Assembly: GCA_016936395.1 (NCBI GenBank)
Contig: JAFGXY010000045.1
Location: 1-34,151, forward strand
DNA: 34,151 bases
Direction: 5' to 3'
Origin: Paracoccaceae bacterium
GTDB taxonomy: Bacteria; Pseudomonadota; Alphaproteobacteria; Rhodobacterales; Rhodobacteraceae
In this document: piece by piece, positions 24,057 to 34,151 of the stretch
Position numbering within the stretch: the first letter of the stretch is position 1
Layout: each line of letters starts with the position of its first letter
The notes under the pieces: model-generated
Seen by the model: only the letters and a program-made list of their open reading frames with translations
Database searches by the model: none
Told to the model about the DNA's origin: nothing
Translations under genes and position numbers: made by a program

Positions 24057-24325
24057 GCAACCCTCCGCTGGTTGGTGGTCCCGCCGGGAATGGCGGGCAC
24101 CGCTGCCGGCAGCTTCGCCGGTCTTGGTTAAGAAATCCTTGTCCCATGTATTGGGCTTCGCCGAGTCCTACAGGTTGGCCAAGCCCGGCGCAAGACAGCG
24201 GGGGTTTGGCCGGCCCGGCGGCCACCGGCGGAAATCCGCCAAAGGCGGATGCGGCCAAGCAGGGTCTGGATCGTGGAGGAATATTCCGTATAGTCGCGGC
24301 GTCGGATGGTAATGGATTATGCCGT

Positions 24326-24928
24326 ATGAAAATTCTTCCTGCTGTGGTGATCCTGTCCTTGGGCCTTGGTGTGGCACCAGCGGTGTTGGCCGAAGGATTG
24401 CAGCTTTCCGGGTCGACCAAGGGACGGGCGGCGCTGTTCAACTCGCAGAAGAAATTGCTCGATGGCCGGCTGTCAAAGCAATATGAAGCGTCGGTTCGGC
24501 TGACGCCCAGGGGCAAGGCATCTGCGGGCGACGCCGAGACATCGGCGCCGCGCTATGCCGGACGCTACAAGGGCGAATATCTGGGGGTGGCCAAGGCCGT
24601 GGCGACCAAACATGGTATCCCCGAGGATATCTTCCTGCGGCTGGTGCAGCAGGAATCGGGGTGGAACCCGTCGGCGGTGTCGCACAAAGGGGCCACGGGT
24701 CTGGCGCAACTGATGCCGGGCACGGCACGCAAGCTGGGGGTTGATATCAACGATCCGCGGCAGAACCTTGAGGGCGGCGCGCGCTATCTGCGGATGATGT
24801 ATGACAAGTTCGGCAGCTGGCGGCTGGCGCTTGCGGCCTATAACGCCGGGCCCGGGGCGGTGGAGCAGCACAACGGCATTCCGCCCTATGCCGAGACCAA
24901 GAATTACGTGAAGGCGATTCTGGGCTGA
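24326..24928 (+). CDS. Lytic transglycosylase (SLT family 1)
   Basis: The 200-residue product has a signal peptide ([22 protein letters not shown]). A charged linker follows and then a C-terminal Slt domain from about residue 85: [25 protein letters not shown] with catalytic Glu110, [33 protein letters not shown], and [15 protein letters not shown] ending in [11 protein letters not shown]. Such enzymes cut the glycan strand of peptidoglycan to form anhydromuramyl ends. The ATG at 24326 begins the signal sequence; the open frame from 24146 is not coding-like. It is likely periplasmic and used for wall turnover or assembly of envelope machines. Confidence 0.92.
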   Translation: MKILPAVVILSLGLGVAPAVLAEGLQLSGSTKGRAALFNSQKKLLDGRLSKQYEASVRLTPRGKASAGDAETSAPRYAGRYKGEYLGVAKAVATKHGIPEDIFLRLVQQESGWNPSAVSHKGATGLAQLMPGTARKLGVDINDPRQNLEGGARYLRMMYDKFGSWRLALAAYNAGPGAVEQHNGIPPYAETKNYVKAILG

Positions 24929-25105
24929 TCCCGGCCCGGGGGCCAAACCCGCACCGCCACGCTGTCGGCACAAGGTGTGGCGGCGTTCAGGCATTCGCAT
25001 GCCCAGGGCTCAGCGGCTTGGGTCGCCCTTAGCTGCGTCGGGGATATCGGAAATGCTGTCACAGGGTCTTTTCGGCACCGGCCGCTTGCGCTAGGGCTGT
25101 GCCTC

Positions 25106-25732
25106 ATGGAACTGGTGGTGGAAAATCTGGCCGTCGCGCGGGGCGGGCTGACGGTGCTGGAAGGCGTCAGCTTTCGGCTGGCTGCGGGCGGGGCGTTGAT
25201 CCTGCGCGGGCCGAACGGCATCGGCAAGACCACGCTGTTGCGCACACTGGCCGGCTTGCAGCCCGAGGTTGCAGGCAGCATCAGCGCACCTCCGGAAAGC
25301 CTGACCTACGGCGCCCATGCCGACGGGCTGAAAGCCGTGCTGACGGTCGAGGAAAATCTGGCGTTCTGGGCGGCGATCCACGGGGTGGGTGGCGTCAAGG
25401 ATGCGATGGCGCAGATGAACCTGACCGATCTGCGCGGGCGGAGGGCGGCAAACCTGTCGGCGGGGCAGAAGCGCCGTCTGGGGCTTGCCCGGCTCTTGGT
25501 CACCGGCCGACCCGTCTGGCTGCTGGACGAGCCGACGGTGTCGCTTGACGTGGCCTCGGTCGCGCTGTTCGGTGCGGTGGTGCGGGCGCATCTGGCCGGC
25601 GGCGGCATGGCGCTGATTGCCACCCATATCGACATGGGGCTGGCCGAGGCGCGGGTGCTGGATCTTGCCCCCTTCAAGGCGAAAACCCCGATGTCAGCCG
25701 GGGCCAGCGGCTTTGACGAGGCCTTTGCATGA
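25106..25732 (+). CDS. ccmA: Haem exporter ATP-binding protein CcmA
   Basis: CcmA is the ATPase of the CcmABCD complex, which releases haem-loaded CcmE during cytochrome c maturation. The 208-residue product has Walker [10 protein letters not shown] (35-43), the signature [15 protein letters not shown], Walker [13 protein letters not shown] and the switch His in IATHIDMGL. The ATG at 25106 begins [14 protein letters not shown]; the open frame upstream to 24977 lacks ABC features. Its TGA overlaps the ccmB ATG (ATGA), showing translational coupling. Corresponds to helA in Rhodobacter. Confidence 0.95.
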   Translation: MELVVENLAVARGGLTVLEGVSFRLAAGGALILRGPNGIGKTTLLRTLAGLQPEVAGSISAPPESLTYGAHADGLKAVLTVEENLAFWAAIHGVGGVKDAMAQMNLTDLRGRRAANLSAGQKRRLGLARLLVTGRPVWLLDEPTVSLDVASVALFGAVVRAHLAGGGMALIATHIDMGLAEARVLDLAPFKAKTPMSAGASGFDEAFA

Positions 25733-26385
25733 TCGCGCTCTTGATCCGCGACCTGCGGCTTGCCTTTCGTGCGGGCGGGGGCTTTGGCCTTGGGCTGGCG
25801 TTTTTTCTGCTGGTGGCGGTGCTGGTGCCCCTGGGCGTCGGGCCGGACAGCAGCGTGTTGGCCAAGATCGCGCCGGGTATCCTGTGGGTCGGCGCGCTGC
25901 TGGCCTGCCTGTTGTCGCTGGACCGGATCTTTGCGCTGGATTTCGAGGATGGCTCACTGGACCTGCTGGCCACCTCACCGATCCCGCTGGAAGGGGTGGT
26001 GGCGATCAAGGCGCTGGCGCATTGGCTGGTGACGGGGTTGCCGCTGACTTTGGCCGCGCCCGTGCTGGCGGTTCTGCTCAACCTGCCCGCGCCGGGCTAT
26101 CTGTGGCTGGTGGCCAGCCTTGCGGCGGGTACGCCGGCGCTGTCGGTGATCGGGGCGTTTGGCGCGGCGCTGACGGTGGGGATCAAGCGGGGCGGGTTGC
26201 TCTTGTCGCTGCTGGTGCTGCCGCTATATGTGCCGACATTGATTTTCGGGGCCGAGGTGGTAAAACGCGGGGCTTTGGGAATGGAGGTCGGCGTGCCGCT
26301 GCTTTTGCTGTCGGGGATCACGGCGGGGGCGGTGGCGCTGTTGCCCTTTGCTGCGGCTGCGGCAATCCGCGTCAATCTGCGCTAA
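25729..26385 (+). CDS. ccmB: Haem exporter membrane protein CcmB
   Basis: A 218-residue protein with six hydrophobic helices and no signal peptide, as expected for CcmB, the membrane partner of CcmA. Typical blocks are [34 protein letters not shown], the loop [27 protein letters not shown] that contacts CcmA (read in order), and a final [19 protein letters not shown]. It starts inside the ccmA stop codon, and ccmC follows after 53 bases. Confidence 0.95.
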   Translation: MIALLIRDLRLAFRAGGGFGLGLAFFLLVAVLVPLGVGPDSSVLAKIAPGILWVGALLACLLSLDRIFALDFEDGSLDLLATSPIPLEGVVAIKALAHWLVTGLPLTLAAPVLAVLLNLPAPGYLWLVASLAAGTPALSVIGAFGAALTVGIKRGGLLLSLLVLPLYVPTLIFGAEVVKRGALGMEVGVPLLLLSGITAGAVALLPFAAAAAIRVNLR

Positions 26386-26438
26386 GGCTGACGTGTTAGT
26401 GAATTGAGACCATAACCCTGAAAGGCTAAGCCAAACCC

Positions 26439-27167
26439 ATGTCACTCTGGGAATATGCCAATCCGAAGAAGTTCATGCAGACCTCGTCCTGGGCCTTGCC
26501 TTGGGTCGCGGGTCTTTCCGTGCTGGCTTTGGCTGGGGGGCTGATCTGGGGGTTCTTCTTCACCCCGGATGATTACAAGCAAGGCTCGACCGTCAAGATC
26601 ATCTACCTGCATGTGCCTTCGGCCATGATGGCGATCAATGCCTGGGTGATGATGCTGGTGGCGTCTCTGATCTGGCTGGTGCGCCGCCATCACGTCAGCG
26701 CGCTGGCCGCCAAGGCCGCCGGGCCGATTGGCCTGACCTTTACCGCGATTGCGCTGGTCACGGGCATGCTGTGGGGCCAGCCGATGTGGGGCACCTGGTG
26801 GGCCTGGGATCCGCGGCTGACCAGTTTCCTGATCCTGGGGCTGTTCTATCTGGGCTACATGGCGCTGTGGCAGGCGGTGGAAGACCCCGATACCGCGGCC
26901 GACCTGACCTCGGTCTTGTGCATGGTGGGGTCGGTGTTTGCGCTTTTGTCGCGCTATGCGGTGAACTTCTGGAACCAGGGGCTGCATCAGGGCGCATCCT
27001 TGTCGATGGACAAGGAAGAAAACGTGTCCGATGTCTATTGGTTCCCGCTTCTGGTCTGCATCAGCGGCTTTGTCTTGCTGTTCGTGGCCTTGGTGCTGAT
27101 GCGCACCCGCACCGAGATAAGGGCGCGGCGGCTTTCGGCGCTGCTCGCGCGGGAGCGTCTGGCATGA
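26439..27167 (+). CDS. ccmC: Haem-handling protein CcmC
   Basis: CcmC binds haem at the periplasmic face and loads it onto CcmE. The 242-residue product has six membrane helices and the Trp-rich WWD motif MWGTWWAWDPRLTS at about 116. Candidate axial His residues lie in the flanking periplasmic loops: IIYLHVPSAMMAIN near residue 60 and NQGLHQGASL near residue 184. The ccmD start overlaps its stop (ATGA at 27164-27167). Confidence 0.96.
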   Translation: MSLWEYANPKKFMQTSSWALPWVAGLSVLALAGGLIWGFFFTPDDYKQGSTVKIIYLHVPSAMMAINAWVMMLVASLIWLVRRHHVSALAAKAAGPIGLTFTAIALVTGMLWGQPMWGTWWAWDPRLTSFLILGLFYLGYMALWQAVEDPDTAADLTSVLCMVGSVFALLSRYAVNFWNQGLHQGASLSMDKEENVSDVYWFPLLVCISGFVLLFVALVLMRTRTEIRARRLSALLARERLA

Positions 27168-27325
27168 TGCCCGAGTTGGGGAAATATGCGGGTGCCGTGC
27201 TGTCGTCCTATGCGGCGTCGCTGGCGCTTCTGGTGCTTGTGGTGGCGGTGTCGGTCTGGCGCGGGCGCAAGATCAAGCAGCAATTGGCCGAGGTCGAGGC
27301 CCGGCAGGGGAAAGACAATGGCTAG
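27164..27325 (+). CDS. ccmD: CcmD haem exporter subunit
   Basis: A 53-residue protein with one membrane helix (SYAASLALLVLVVAVSVW) followed by a basic then charged cytosolic tail (RGRKIKQQLAEVEARQGK). This is the typical layout of CcmD, which stabilises haem-CcmE release by CcmABC. The start overlaps the ccmC stop and the end overlaps the ccmG start by eight bases. Corresponds to orf52/helD in Rhodobacter. Confidence 0.9.
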   Translation: MMPELGKYAGAVLSSYAASLALLVLVVAVSVWRGRKIKQQLAEVEARQGKDNG

Positions 27326-27860
27326 ATGGCTGATGATCCTGCCGCCGGTGATCTTTGCCGGGTTGGCGGCGGCGTTTTATGTCGGCATGTCCCAGCAAAA
27401 CCCCAATGACATGCCGACCGCGTTTCAGGACCGTGGCGCGCCGGTGGTGCCAACCTCGGGCCTTGCGGGGGTGCCGCTTCTGACCGACGCCGATCTGCGC
27501 ACGGGGCAGGTGACGGTGCTGAACTTCTGGGCGACATGGTGCCCACCCTGCCGGGCCGAACACCCGGTGCTGAAGGACATGCAGGCGCAGGGAATTCGGG
27601 TGGCGGGCATCAACATCATGGATGATGATGGCAAAGCCGCCGCCTATCTGGCCGAGGAAGGCAACCCGTTCTTCGCGCTTGCCACCGACCCGCAAGGCCG
27701 CAACCGGGTGGAATGGGGCGTCACCGCCCCGCCCGAGACCTTTATCATCCGGGGAGACGGCACCGTAGCCTTCCGGTTCATCGGACCACTGATCGGTTCA
27801 GATTATGAAAACCGTTTCAAACCTGCCTTGGCCGAGGCTTTGGCGGCTGCCAACGGCTAA
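27318..27860 (+). CDS. ccmG: Thiol:disulfide interchange protein CcmG/DsbE
   Basis: CcmG is a membrane-anchored periplasmic thioredoxin that reduces apocytochrome c before haem attachment. The 180-residue product has an N-terminal anchor helix (LMILPPVIFAGLAAAFYVGM). A thioredoxin domain follows with the active site WATWCPPC (Cys75, Cys78), AEHPVLKDMQAQGIRVAGIN and the cis-Pro block VTAPPETFIIRGDG. The last gene of the ccmABCDG operon, it corresponds to helX. A broken copy of its 3' two-thirds lies at 28814-29216. ccmE, ccmF and ccmH are not in the window. Confidence 0.96.
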   Translation: MARWLMILPPVIFAGLAAAFYVGMSQQNPNDMPTAFQDRGAPVVPTSGLAGVPLLTDADLRTGQVTVLNFWATWCPPCRAEHPVLKDMQAQGIRVAGINIMDDDGKAAAYLAEEGNPFFALATDPQGRNRVEWGVTAPPETFIIRGDGTVAFRFIGPLIGSDYENRFKPALAEALAAANG

Positions 27861-27867
27861 GCAGTCA

Positions 27868-27897
27868 CAAAAAGACCCGACGCATCGCGCCGGGTCT
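27868..27897 (-). terminator. Terminator between ccmG and the second VPLPA-CTERM gene
   Basis: AGACCCG (27873-27879) and CGGGTCT (27891-27897) form the outer stem, with CGC/GCG pairing inside. On the minus strand TTTTTGTG follows, so it mainly serves the minus-strand gene; it may also slow ccm transcripts. Confidence 0.7.
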
Positions 27898-27915
27898 GCA
27901 ATAGGGCACTTCGCT

Positions 27916-28494
27916 TCAGGCGCGCTTGCGACGCAGCAGGCCAAGACCGAAGAGACCGGCGGCCAGCAAGCCAAAGCCGGCTGGAAGCGGAACCGCCGAA
28001 GGATTGTCTGGGACCACGTTCGACGTATTGGTGAACCTGAAGCTCAGGTCGTTGAACACGAACGGCCCGTTCAACAGATCCTCAAAGCTGACCAGAGTGG
28101 TTCCTGGCGTCAAGTAATCGGCCTGAACCCTGGCATGAGCCTCGTCGTCGGGATTGCGGCTCGCAGGACCCGTGAAGAAGTTATTGCCGGTGTTCGTCAC
28201 GAACAGGCGGAACAGCAGTTCCGTACCGGCTGTAAAGCTTCCGAGGTTTGCGGTCGAGCCCACGACCGAGGCCTGGTTGTTGAAAATGAACAGGTCGTCG
28301 GTGAAATCCGTATTGCCATTGTCGAGGTAAAGCAGGTTGGTGTAGGCTGCGGTGTTTCCTTCATACTTTGCGACAACCTCTCCTCCAGTGGCGATCACCT
28401 TGAGACCTTCCGTTCCGGAAGCGGCAATCGGCACGGCGGAAGCGGCACCTGCCGTGAAAAAAAGAAAAGCTACAGTACTCACGATGCGCATCAA
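27916..28494 (-). CDS. Secreted protein with VPLPA-CTERM sorting signal (2)
   Basis: The 192-residue product has a signal peptide (RIVSTVAFLFFTAGAASA). A body of predicted beta strands rich in Asn and Thr follows (YLDNGNTDFTDDLFIFNN, FRLFVTNTGNNFFTGPASRN). The C-terminal signal is SAVPLPAGFG-LLAAGLFGLGLL-RRKRA. The tail matches that of the protein at 7386-8144, but the bodies are unrelated by eye, as is normal for cargo of one sorting enzyme. The lower GC of the body and the AT-rich upstream region suggest a more recent arrival than its neighbours. It sits between ccmG and a partial ccmG copy. Exosortase-dependent surface attachment is expected; the exact role is unknown. Confidence 0.83.
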   Translation of the reverse strand: MMRIVSTVAFLFFTAGAASAVPIAASGTEGLKVIATGGEVVAKYEGNTAAYTNLLYLDNGNTDFTDDLFIFNNQASVVGSTANLGSFTAGTELLFRLFVTNTGNNFFTGPASRNPDDEAHARVQADYLTPGTTLVSFEDLLNGPFVFNDLSFRFTNTSNVVPDNPSAVPLPAGFGLLAAGLFGLGLLRRKRA

Positions 28495-28686
28495 TCGACC
28501 CCTGTGAAAAAGATTTACTGGGCGGACGGTAGACGAGAAAGCGATTCGAAGAAAGACAAAGCTTTATGAAAACAAAATATGGCTTTCCCGACAGCCCGCC
28601 CTCTTGAAGCCGAACCGATCGAGATCAAGGTTTTAACCTTTCGGTCCCAGGGGCTTGCCGGACCCTGAATCTTTGCAGGACCGGGC
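28495..28686. other. AT-rich upstream region of the second VPLPA-CTERM gene
   Basis: This stretch contains runs such as GAAAACAAAATATGG and no supported gene. It presumably holds the minus-strand promoter, but I could not fix boxes with confidence. Confidence 0.4.
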
Positions 28687-28721
28687 AACAAAATTGGTCC
28701 CCGGCGTAGGTGCCGGGGACC
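28687..28721 (-). terminator. Strong hairpin, terminator-like on the minus strand
   Basis: GGTCCCCGGC (28696-28705) and GCCGGGGACC (28712-28721) form a perfect 10-bp stem. On the minus strand AATTTTGTT follows. No intact minus-strand gene ends here; a short GC3-rich open frame ending at TAA 28738 is directly upstream, see the entry at 28738-28813. Confidence 0.6.
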
Positions 28722-28737
28722 GTGATATGTGTCAGCC

Positions 28738-28813
28738 TTATCCGAACAGCGCGTTGTCGTTGCGCTTGACCGCCACGATCGACGAGCGCGGCAAGCTGTC
28801 GGCCGAGGGGAAG
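28738..28813 (-). pseudogene. Possible 3' remnant of an unknown minus-strand gene
   Basis: On the minus strand the frame reads about 25 codons with almost all third bases G or C (ending SSIVAVKRNDNALFG, then TAA at 28738), followed by the terminator hairpin at 28687-28721. Further upstream this frame runs into the ccmG copy, where it is antisense and not family-like. This would fit the tail of a gene whose 5' part was replaced. The plus-strand frame is also GC3-rich here, so the direction is not certain. No family recognised. Confidence 0.35.
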
Positions 28814-29216
28814 CCCTTGCCCGGGGTGCCGCTTCTGATCGATGACGATCTGCGCAGCGGGCAGGTGACTGTGCTGAACCTATGGGCGACATGGTGCCCG
28901 CGCTGCCGGGCCGAGCATCCGGTGTTGAAGGACATGCGGGCGCAGGGCATTCGGGTGGCGGGCATCAACATCATGGATGATGATGCCAAAGCCGCCGCCT
29001 ATCTGGCCGAAGAGGGCAACCCGTTCTTCGCGCTTGCCACCGACCCGCAAGGCCGCAACCGGGTGGAATGGGGCGTCACCGCGCCGCCCGAGACCTTCAT
29101 CATTCGCGGCGATGGCACCGTGGCGTTTCGGTTCATCGGGCCACTGATCGGCAGCGATTACGAAAACCGCTTCAAGCCGGCCCTTTGCGCAGGCCCTGGC
29201 CGCCGCCAAGGATTGA
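28814..29216 (+). pseudogene. 5'-truncated, frameshifted copy of ccmG
   Basis: From about 28814 the DNA matches ccmG from its codon 50 to the end, at an offset of 1355 bases. By my hand count it is about 90% identical, with 60 of 60 bases equal over 27661-27720. The protein frame is GVPLLIDDDLRSGQVTVLN, WATWCPRC (the proline between the cysteines pair is Arg here), then the same thioredoxin core to FKPAL. There an extra T in GCCCTTTGCG (about 29180-29187) shifts the frame. Without it the end would read AQALAAAKD, stop at 29214-29216. The anchor helix is missing, so it cannot act as a normal CcmG. Most base changes are silent, so it was under selection before it broke, or it arrived from a related genome. 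Confidence 0.8.
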
Positions 29217-29227
29217 TTGGCCTAGGT

Positions 29228-29350
29228 TCAGACCATCAGCATCGTTCCCAAAAGCAGCAATACCGCCATTTCGCCCCAGGGCAGCGACGGAAACGGGGCC
29301 GCCTTTGCAAGGCTGGCCTGTGGGGCGAGCGAGGGAAAGCGGTTGGGCAT
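29228..29350 (-). CDS. Possible 40-residue membrane peptide
   Basis: An open frame MPNRFPSLAP through a C-terminal hydrophobic segment (MAVLLLLGTMLMV), with AAAGG about eight bases before the ATG at 29350. It would be a small single-span or tail-anchored protein. It lies 69 bases beyond the acnA terminator, between acnA and the ccmG copy. Codon use is only partly typical, so this may be chance. Confidence 0.3.
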   Translation of the reverse strand: MPNRFPSLAPQASLAKAAPFPSLPWGEMAVLLLLGTMLMV

Positions 29351-29414
29351 CTGTCTGGCCTTTCGGTATCACTGACCGTAAGCCTGCCACACCGACATGA
29401 ACATGAACTTAACA

Positions 29415-29451
29415 AGAACAAAAAGGCCCGAAACCTGCGCTTCGGGCCTTT
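29415..29451 (-). terminator. Rho-independent terminator of acnA
   Basis: AAAGGCCCGAA (29422-29432) and TTCGGGCCTTT (29441-29451) make a perfect 11-bp stem. On the minus strand TTTTTGTTC follows. It is 31 bases past the acnA stop. Confidence 0.88.
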
Positions 29452-29481
29452 GCATTCATGTTTCGCCGGACAAGCGTATCG

Positions 29482-32250
<2,769 letters not shown>

Positions 32251-32338
32251 TGGGCGCCTCTTGCTGGATGGCTGGATCGGTGGCTATGGGGCGGGGTCGG
32301 GTGCGTTGCACCGCAGAGTCGAAGGCCTTGTCGGAAGC

Positions 32339-32357
32339 GTTGTATGCAGTTGTATGC
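32339..32357. promoter_or_regulatory. Tandem GTTGTATGC repeats upstream of acnA
   Basis: GTTGTATGC occurs at 32339-32347 and again at 32349-32357, one helical turn apart, about 90 bases before the acnA start. On the acnA strand this reads GCATACAAC twice. The spacing and position suit an operator in the acnA leader or promoter. GntR-type regulators bind related TTGTATAC-like sites, but no regulator can be assigned. Confidence 0.4.
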
Positions 32358-32504
32358 CAAAAATCCAGTCCCCTTTTGTGATGGTCCTGAAAACCTTGCC
32401 ACAAGGTGCAGGGTGTTGGATATGACATTTGCCTCGCAAAACCTTGATTGGCAGCACGTGTTTGCGCTGTGTAGAAGCAATATGCGGATGAGGGGATACC
32501 AGAC

Positions 32505-33209
32505 GTGACGATGCGACAAATGGTCAGCGCAGCCTGCGGCCTGTGGATCGGTCTGGCCGGTGCGGTTTTGGCGCAGACCCGGCCCGTGGTGGTCGAATTG
32601 TATACCTCGCAGGGCTGTTCGTCCTGTCCGCCGGCAGATGCCTTCATGGCGACGCTGGCGCAGCAGCCCGATGTGATCGCCCTGTCGCTGCATGTCGATT
32701 ACTGGGATTACATCGGTTGGCGCGATACCTTTGCCCAGCCACAATACACCCAACGCCAGAAGGCCTATGCCAAGGCGGTTGGCAGCCGGATGATCTATAC
32801 CCCGCAGATGATTGTCGCCGGCAATGACCGGATCGTCGGCAATGATCCGGCCGAGGTGGCGGCAAGCATCCGCCGCCATCAGGCCACCCCCAGTGCGGTG
32901 CGGCTGACCCTGACGCGCCATGGCGATACCCTGACCATCCGGGCCGAGGCCGACCCGCCGTTGACCGAAGCCGCACGGGTGCAATTGGTCCGCTATGTGC
33001 CGCAGGCCACGATCGAGATCGGGCGCGGTGAAAATCAGGGCCGCAATGTTACCTATACCAATATTGTCACCAGTTGGCAGGCGCTTGACGACTGGCCCGG
33101 CACCAGCCCGCTGGAGGTGCAGGCCGAGGTAAAGGGCGAAGATCCGGTGGTGGTGATCGTGCAATCGCAAGGTCCAGCCGAGGTTCTGGCGGCGGCGCAG
33201 CTGAAATAA
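32505..33209 (+). CDS. DUF1223 secreted thioredoxin-like protein
   Basis: The 234-residue product has a signal peptide (GLWIGLAGAVLAQ). The DUF1223 domain follows: VVVELYTSQGCSSCPPADAFM with a CSSC pair at 38 and 41, VIALSLHVDYWDYIGWRDTFA, YTPQMIVAGNDRIVGND, and a C-terminal beta domain. The fold is related to thioredoxin, and the exported CxxC suggests a periplasmic redox role, but the family is uncharacterised. GAGGGG at 32490-32495 favours the GTG start at 32505 over the ATG at 32511. It is divergent from acnA and ends three bases from the convergent acyltransferase gene. Confidence 0.88.
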   Translation: MTMRQMVSAACGLWIGLAGAVLAQTRPVVVELYTSQGCSSCPPADAFMATLAQQPDVIALSLHVDYWDYIGWRDTFAQPQYTQRQKAYAKAVGSRMIYTPQMIVAGNDRIVGNDPAEVAASIRRHQATPSAVRLTLTRHGDTLTIRAEADPPLTEAARVQLVRYVPQATIEIGRGENQGRNVTYTNIVTSWQALDDWPGTSPLEVQAEVKGEDPVVVIVQSQGPAEVLAAAQLK

Positions 33210-33212
33210 GGC

Positions 33213-34094
33213 TCAGGGTTTCCAGCGACGGTGCACCCAAAGCCATTGTGCGGGGTGTTTGCGAATCAACGCTTCCAGATTGTCGTTCAGGGCCTGTGTC
33301 ATCGCCTCGGGCGAGGCTTTGGCGATCGGCGCATCGACGGTGATTTGAAAGCTCAGACCATCGGGTTGGCGGATCGCATAGGTCGGGATCAACTCAGCCC
33401 CGTATTTCAGCGCCATGTCGGCGGCGGACAGGGCGGTCAACGCCTCTTGCCCGAAGAACAGGAGCTTGACGCCACTGCCGATGCGCTGATCGGGCAGGAT
33501 GCCCAACATGCCGCCCGCGCGCAGATGGCGCAGCATCTGTGCCATGCCGTGGCGGCCCCGCTCAAACACCGGCTGGCCGATCATGCTGATGGCCCTGACG
33601 TAATGCGCGTTGAAATAGGGGTTCGACATCGGCCGATACAGCGCCCCCAACGGATAGCCGCGCGCGATCAGCGCGGCCCGCACCGCATCGTAGTTGCCGA
33701 AATGTCCGGTGGCCAGAATGACCGGCCGCCCGGCGGCATGGGCGGCTTCAAGTGCTGCCACGCCGGCGCCTGTCAGGGGCAGGCTGGTGGCGCGGGCAAT
33801 GAACTCTGGCCCCGAATAGATCTCGATCAGGGTGCGGCCGATGTTGTCTGGCACGCGGTCCACCATGTCGTGGATCTGCGCGACGGGCAGATCGGGCAGG
33901 GTCAAGGCCAGATTGTCGCGAATCCGCTTGGGCCAGCCCGCCAGGGGCGCCACGATCCGCGCCACGACCCAACCGCACAGTGGCACGCGCCAGCGGTAGG
34001 GCAGGGCCAAAAGCAGCCACAGCGCCGTGCGGATGGTCCGGTCGGTCAGCCATTGCGACCATGTGCCGGTTGGGGTGGGGGATGACACGCTCAT
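33213..34094 (-). CDS. Lauroyl/lysophospholipid acyltransferase (LpxL/HtrB-like)
   Basis: The 293-residue product is a membrane-bound LPLAT of the lipid A late acyltransferase type. Seen are an N-terminal hydrophobic segment (ALWLLLALPYRWRVPL), the catalytic HX4D box in ILATGHFGNYDAVRAA, LGALYRPMSNPYFNAHY, FERGRHGMAQMLRHLRAGGMLGILPDQR and a C-terminal PAQWLWVHRRWKP typical of LpxL/LpxM. It likely adds a secondary fatty acid to lipid A at the inner membrane. It starts within the stop codon of the upstream gene (ATGA at 34091-34094), so the two are coupled. Confidence 0.9.
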   Translation of the reverse strand: MSVSSPTPTGTWSQWLTDRTIRTALWLLLALPYRWRVPLCGWVVARIVAPLAGWPKRIRDNLALTLPDLPVAQIHDMVDRVPDNIGRTLIEIYSGPEFIARATSLPLTGAGVAALEAAHAAGRPVILATGHFGNYDAVRAALIARGYPLGALYRPMSNPYFNAHYVRAISMIGQPVFERGRHGMAQMLRHLRAGGMLGILPDQRIGSGVKLLFFGQEALTALSAADMALKYGAELIPTYAIRQPDGLSFQITVDAPIAKASPEAMTQALNDNLEALIRKHPAQWLWVHRRWKP

Positions 34095-34151
34095 GCGTCC
34101 TGCGGCAGGCGGTTGGCTTGGGTTTCGCGGTGCCAGACATAAAGTCCTGCG
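34091..34151 (-). CDS. C-terminal end of an upstream gene, possibly an EamA/DMT transporter (partial)
   Basis: On the minus strand the last codons read AGLYVWHRETQANRLPQDA and stop, overlapping the acyltransferase start by four bases. A last hydrophobic helix ending in YVWHRE and a short polar tail is common in EamA-family drug/metabolite transporters, but only 19 residues are visible. The gene direction and coupling are clear, the family is a guess. Confidence 0.45.
   Translation of the reverse strand, partial: AGLYVWHRETQANRLPQDA

Overview
The window reads as chromosomal core DNA of an alphaproteobacterium of the Rhodobacterales (Rhodobacter/Paracoccus/Roseobacter relatives). Supporting signs are high GC with strongly GC-biased third codon positions, a ccmA-ccmB-ccmC-ccmD-ccmG order matching the Rhodobacter hel cluster, a glnB-glnA pair, two proteins ending in VPLPA-CTERM sorting signals, and GC-rich hairpin repeats ending in a TATTTGGnCCAAGAGGAAA-like tail. 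No plasmid, phage, CRISPR or complete mobile element was seen.

Layout. 1-77: last codons of an IS630-like transposase. 191-1915 (+): bpt, sufT-like and sufA-like genes. 1979-4724 (-): surE, pcm and a degenerate NlpD/LytM lipoprotein. 4921-5859 (+): a pirin, whose stop overlaps that of a convergent polysaccharide deacetylase. 7001-8606: two identical tRNA-Asp genes enclosing a VPLPA-CTERM protein gene. 8658-9707 (+): a small membrane protein and a DUF3445 haem-protein homologue. 9885-11698 (-): glnB-glnA. 11872-13737 (+): bifunctional NAD(P)H-hydrate repair gene nnr, carrying two in-frame repeat insertions. 13785-14270 (-): a stand-alone Hint-domain protein. 14524-16799 (+): tRNA-Leu, tig and an unrecognised gene. 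16816-18916 (-): a CHAP lipoprotein and the rpsF-rpsR-rplI operon. 19192-21003: a YceI gene converging on a cytochrome b561-YceI fusion gene. 21192-23362 (+): fabD-fabG-acpP. 23541-24928: ssb (-) and a lytic transglycosylase (+), divergent. 25106-27860 (+): ccmABCDG. 27916-29350: a second VPLPA-CTERM gene, a broken 5'-truncated copy of ccmG and a possible 40-residue ORF. 29482-32250 (-): acnA, then DUF1223 (+), a lauroyl-type acyltransferase (-) and the end of a probable transporter.

Most genes are housekeeping: Fe-S cluster assembly, protein repair and turnover, nitrogen assimilation with its PII sensor, translation, type II fatty-acid synthesis, cytochrome c maturation, the TCA cycle, and envelope and peptidoglycan upkeep. 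I found no clear new multi-gene system. The best leads are (i) two unrelated palindromic repeats inserted in frame within nnr, one with a second, intergenic copy in front of fabG; (ii) the partial ccmG duplicate, about 90% identical in DNA with mostly silent differences and one frameshift; (iii) the stand-alone Hint protein; and (iv) the b561-YceI fusion facing a separate YceI gene. All similarity statements come from reading the sequence and from family knowledge; no database search was run.
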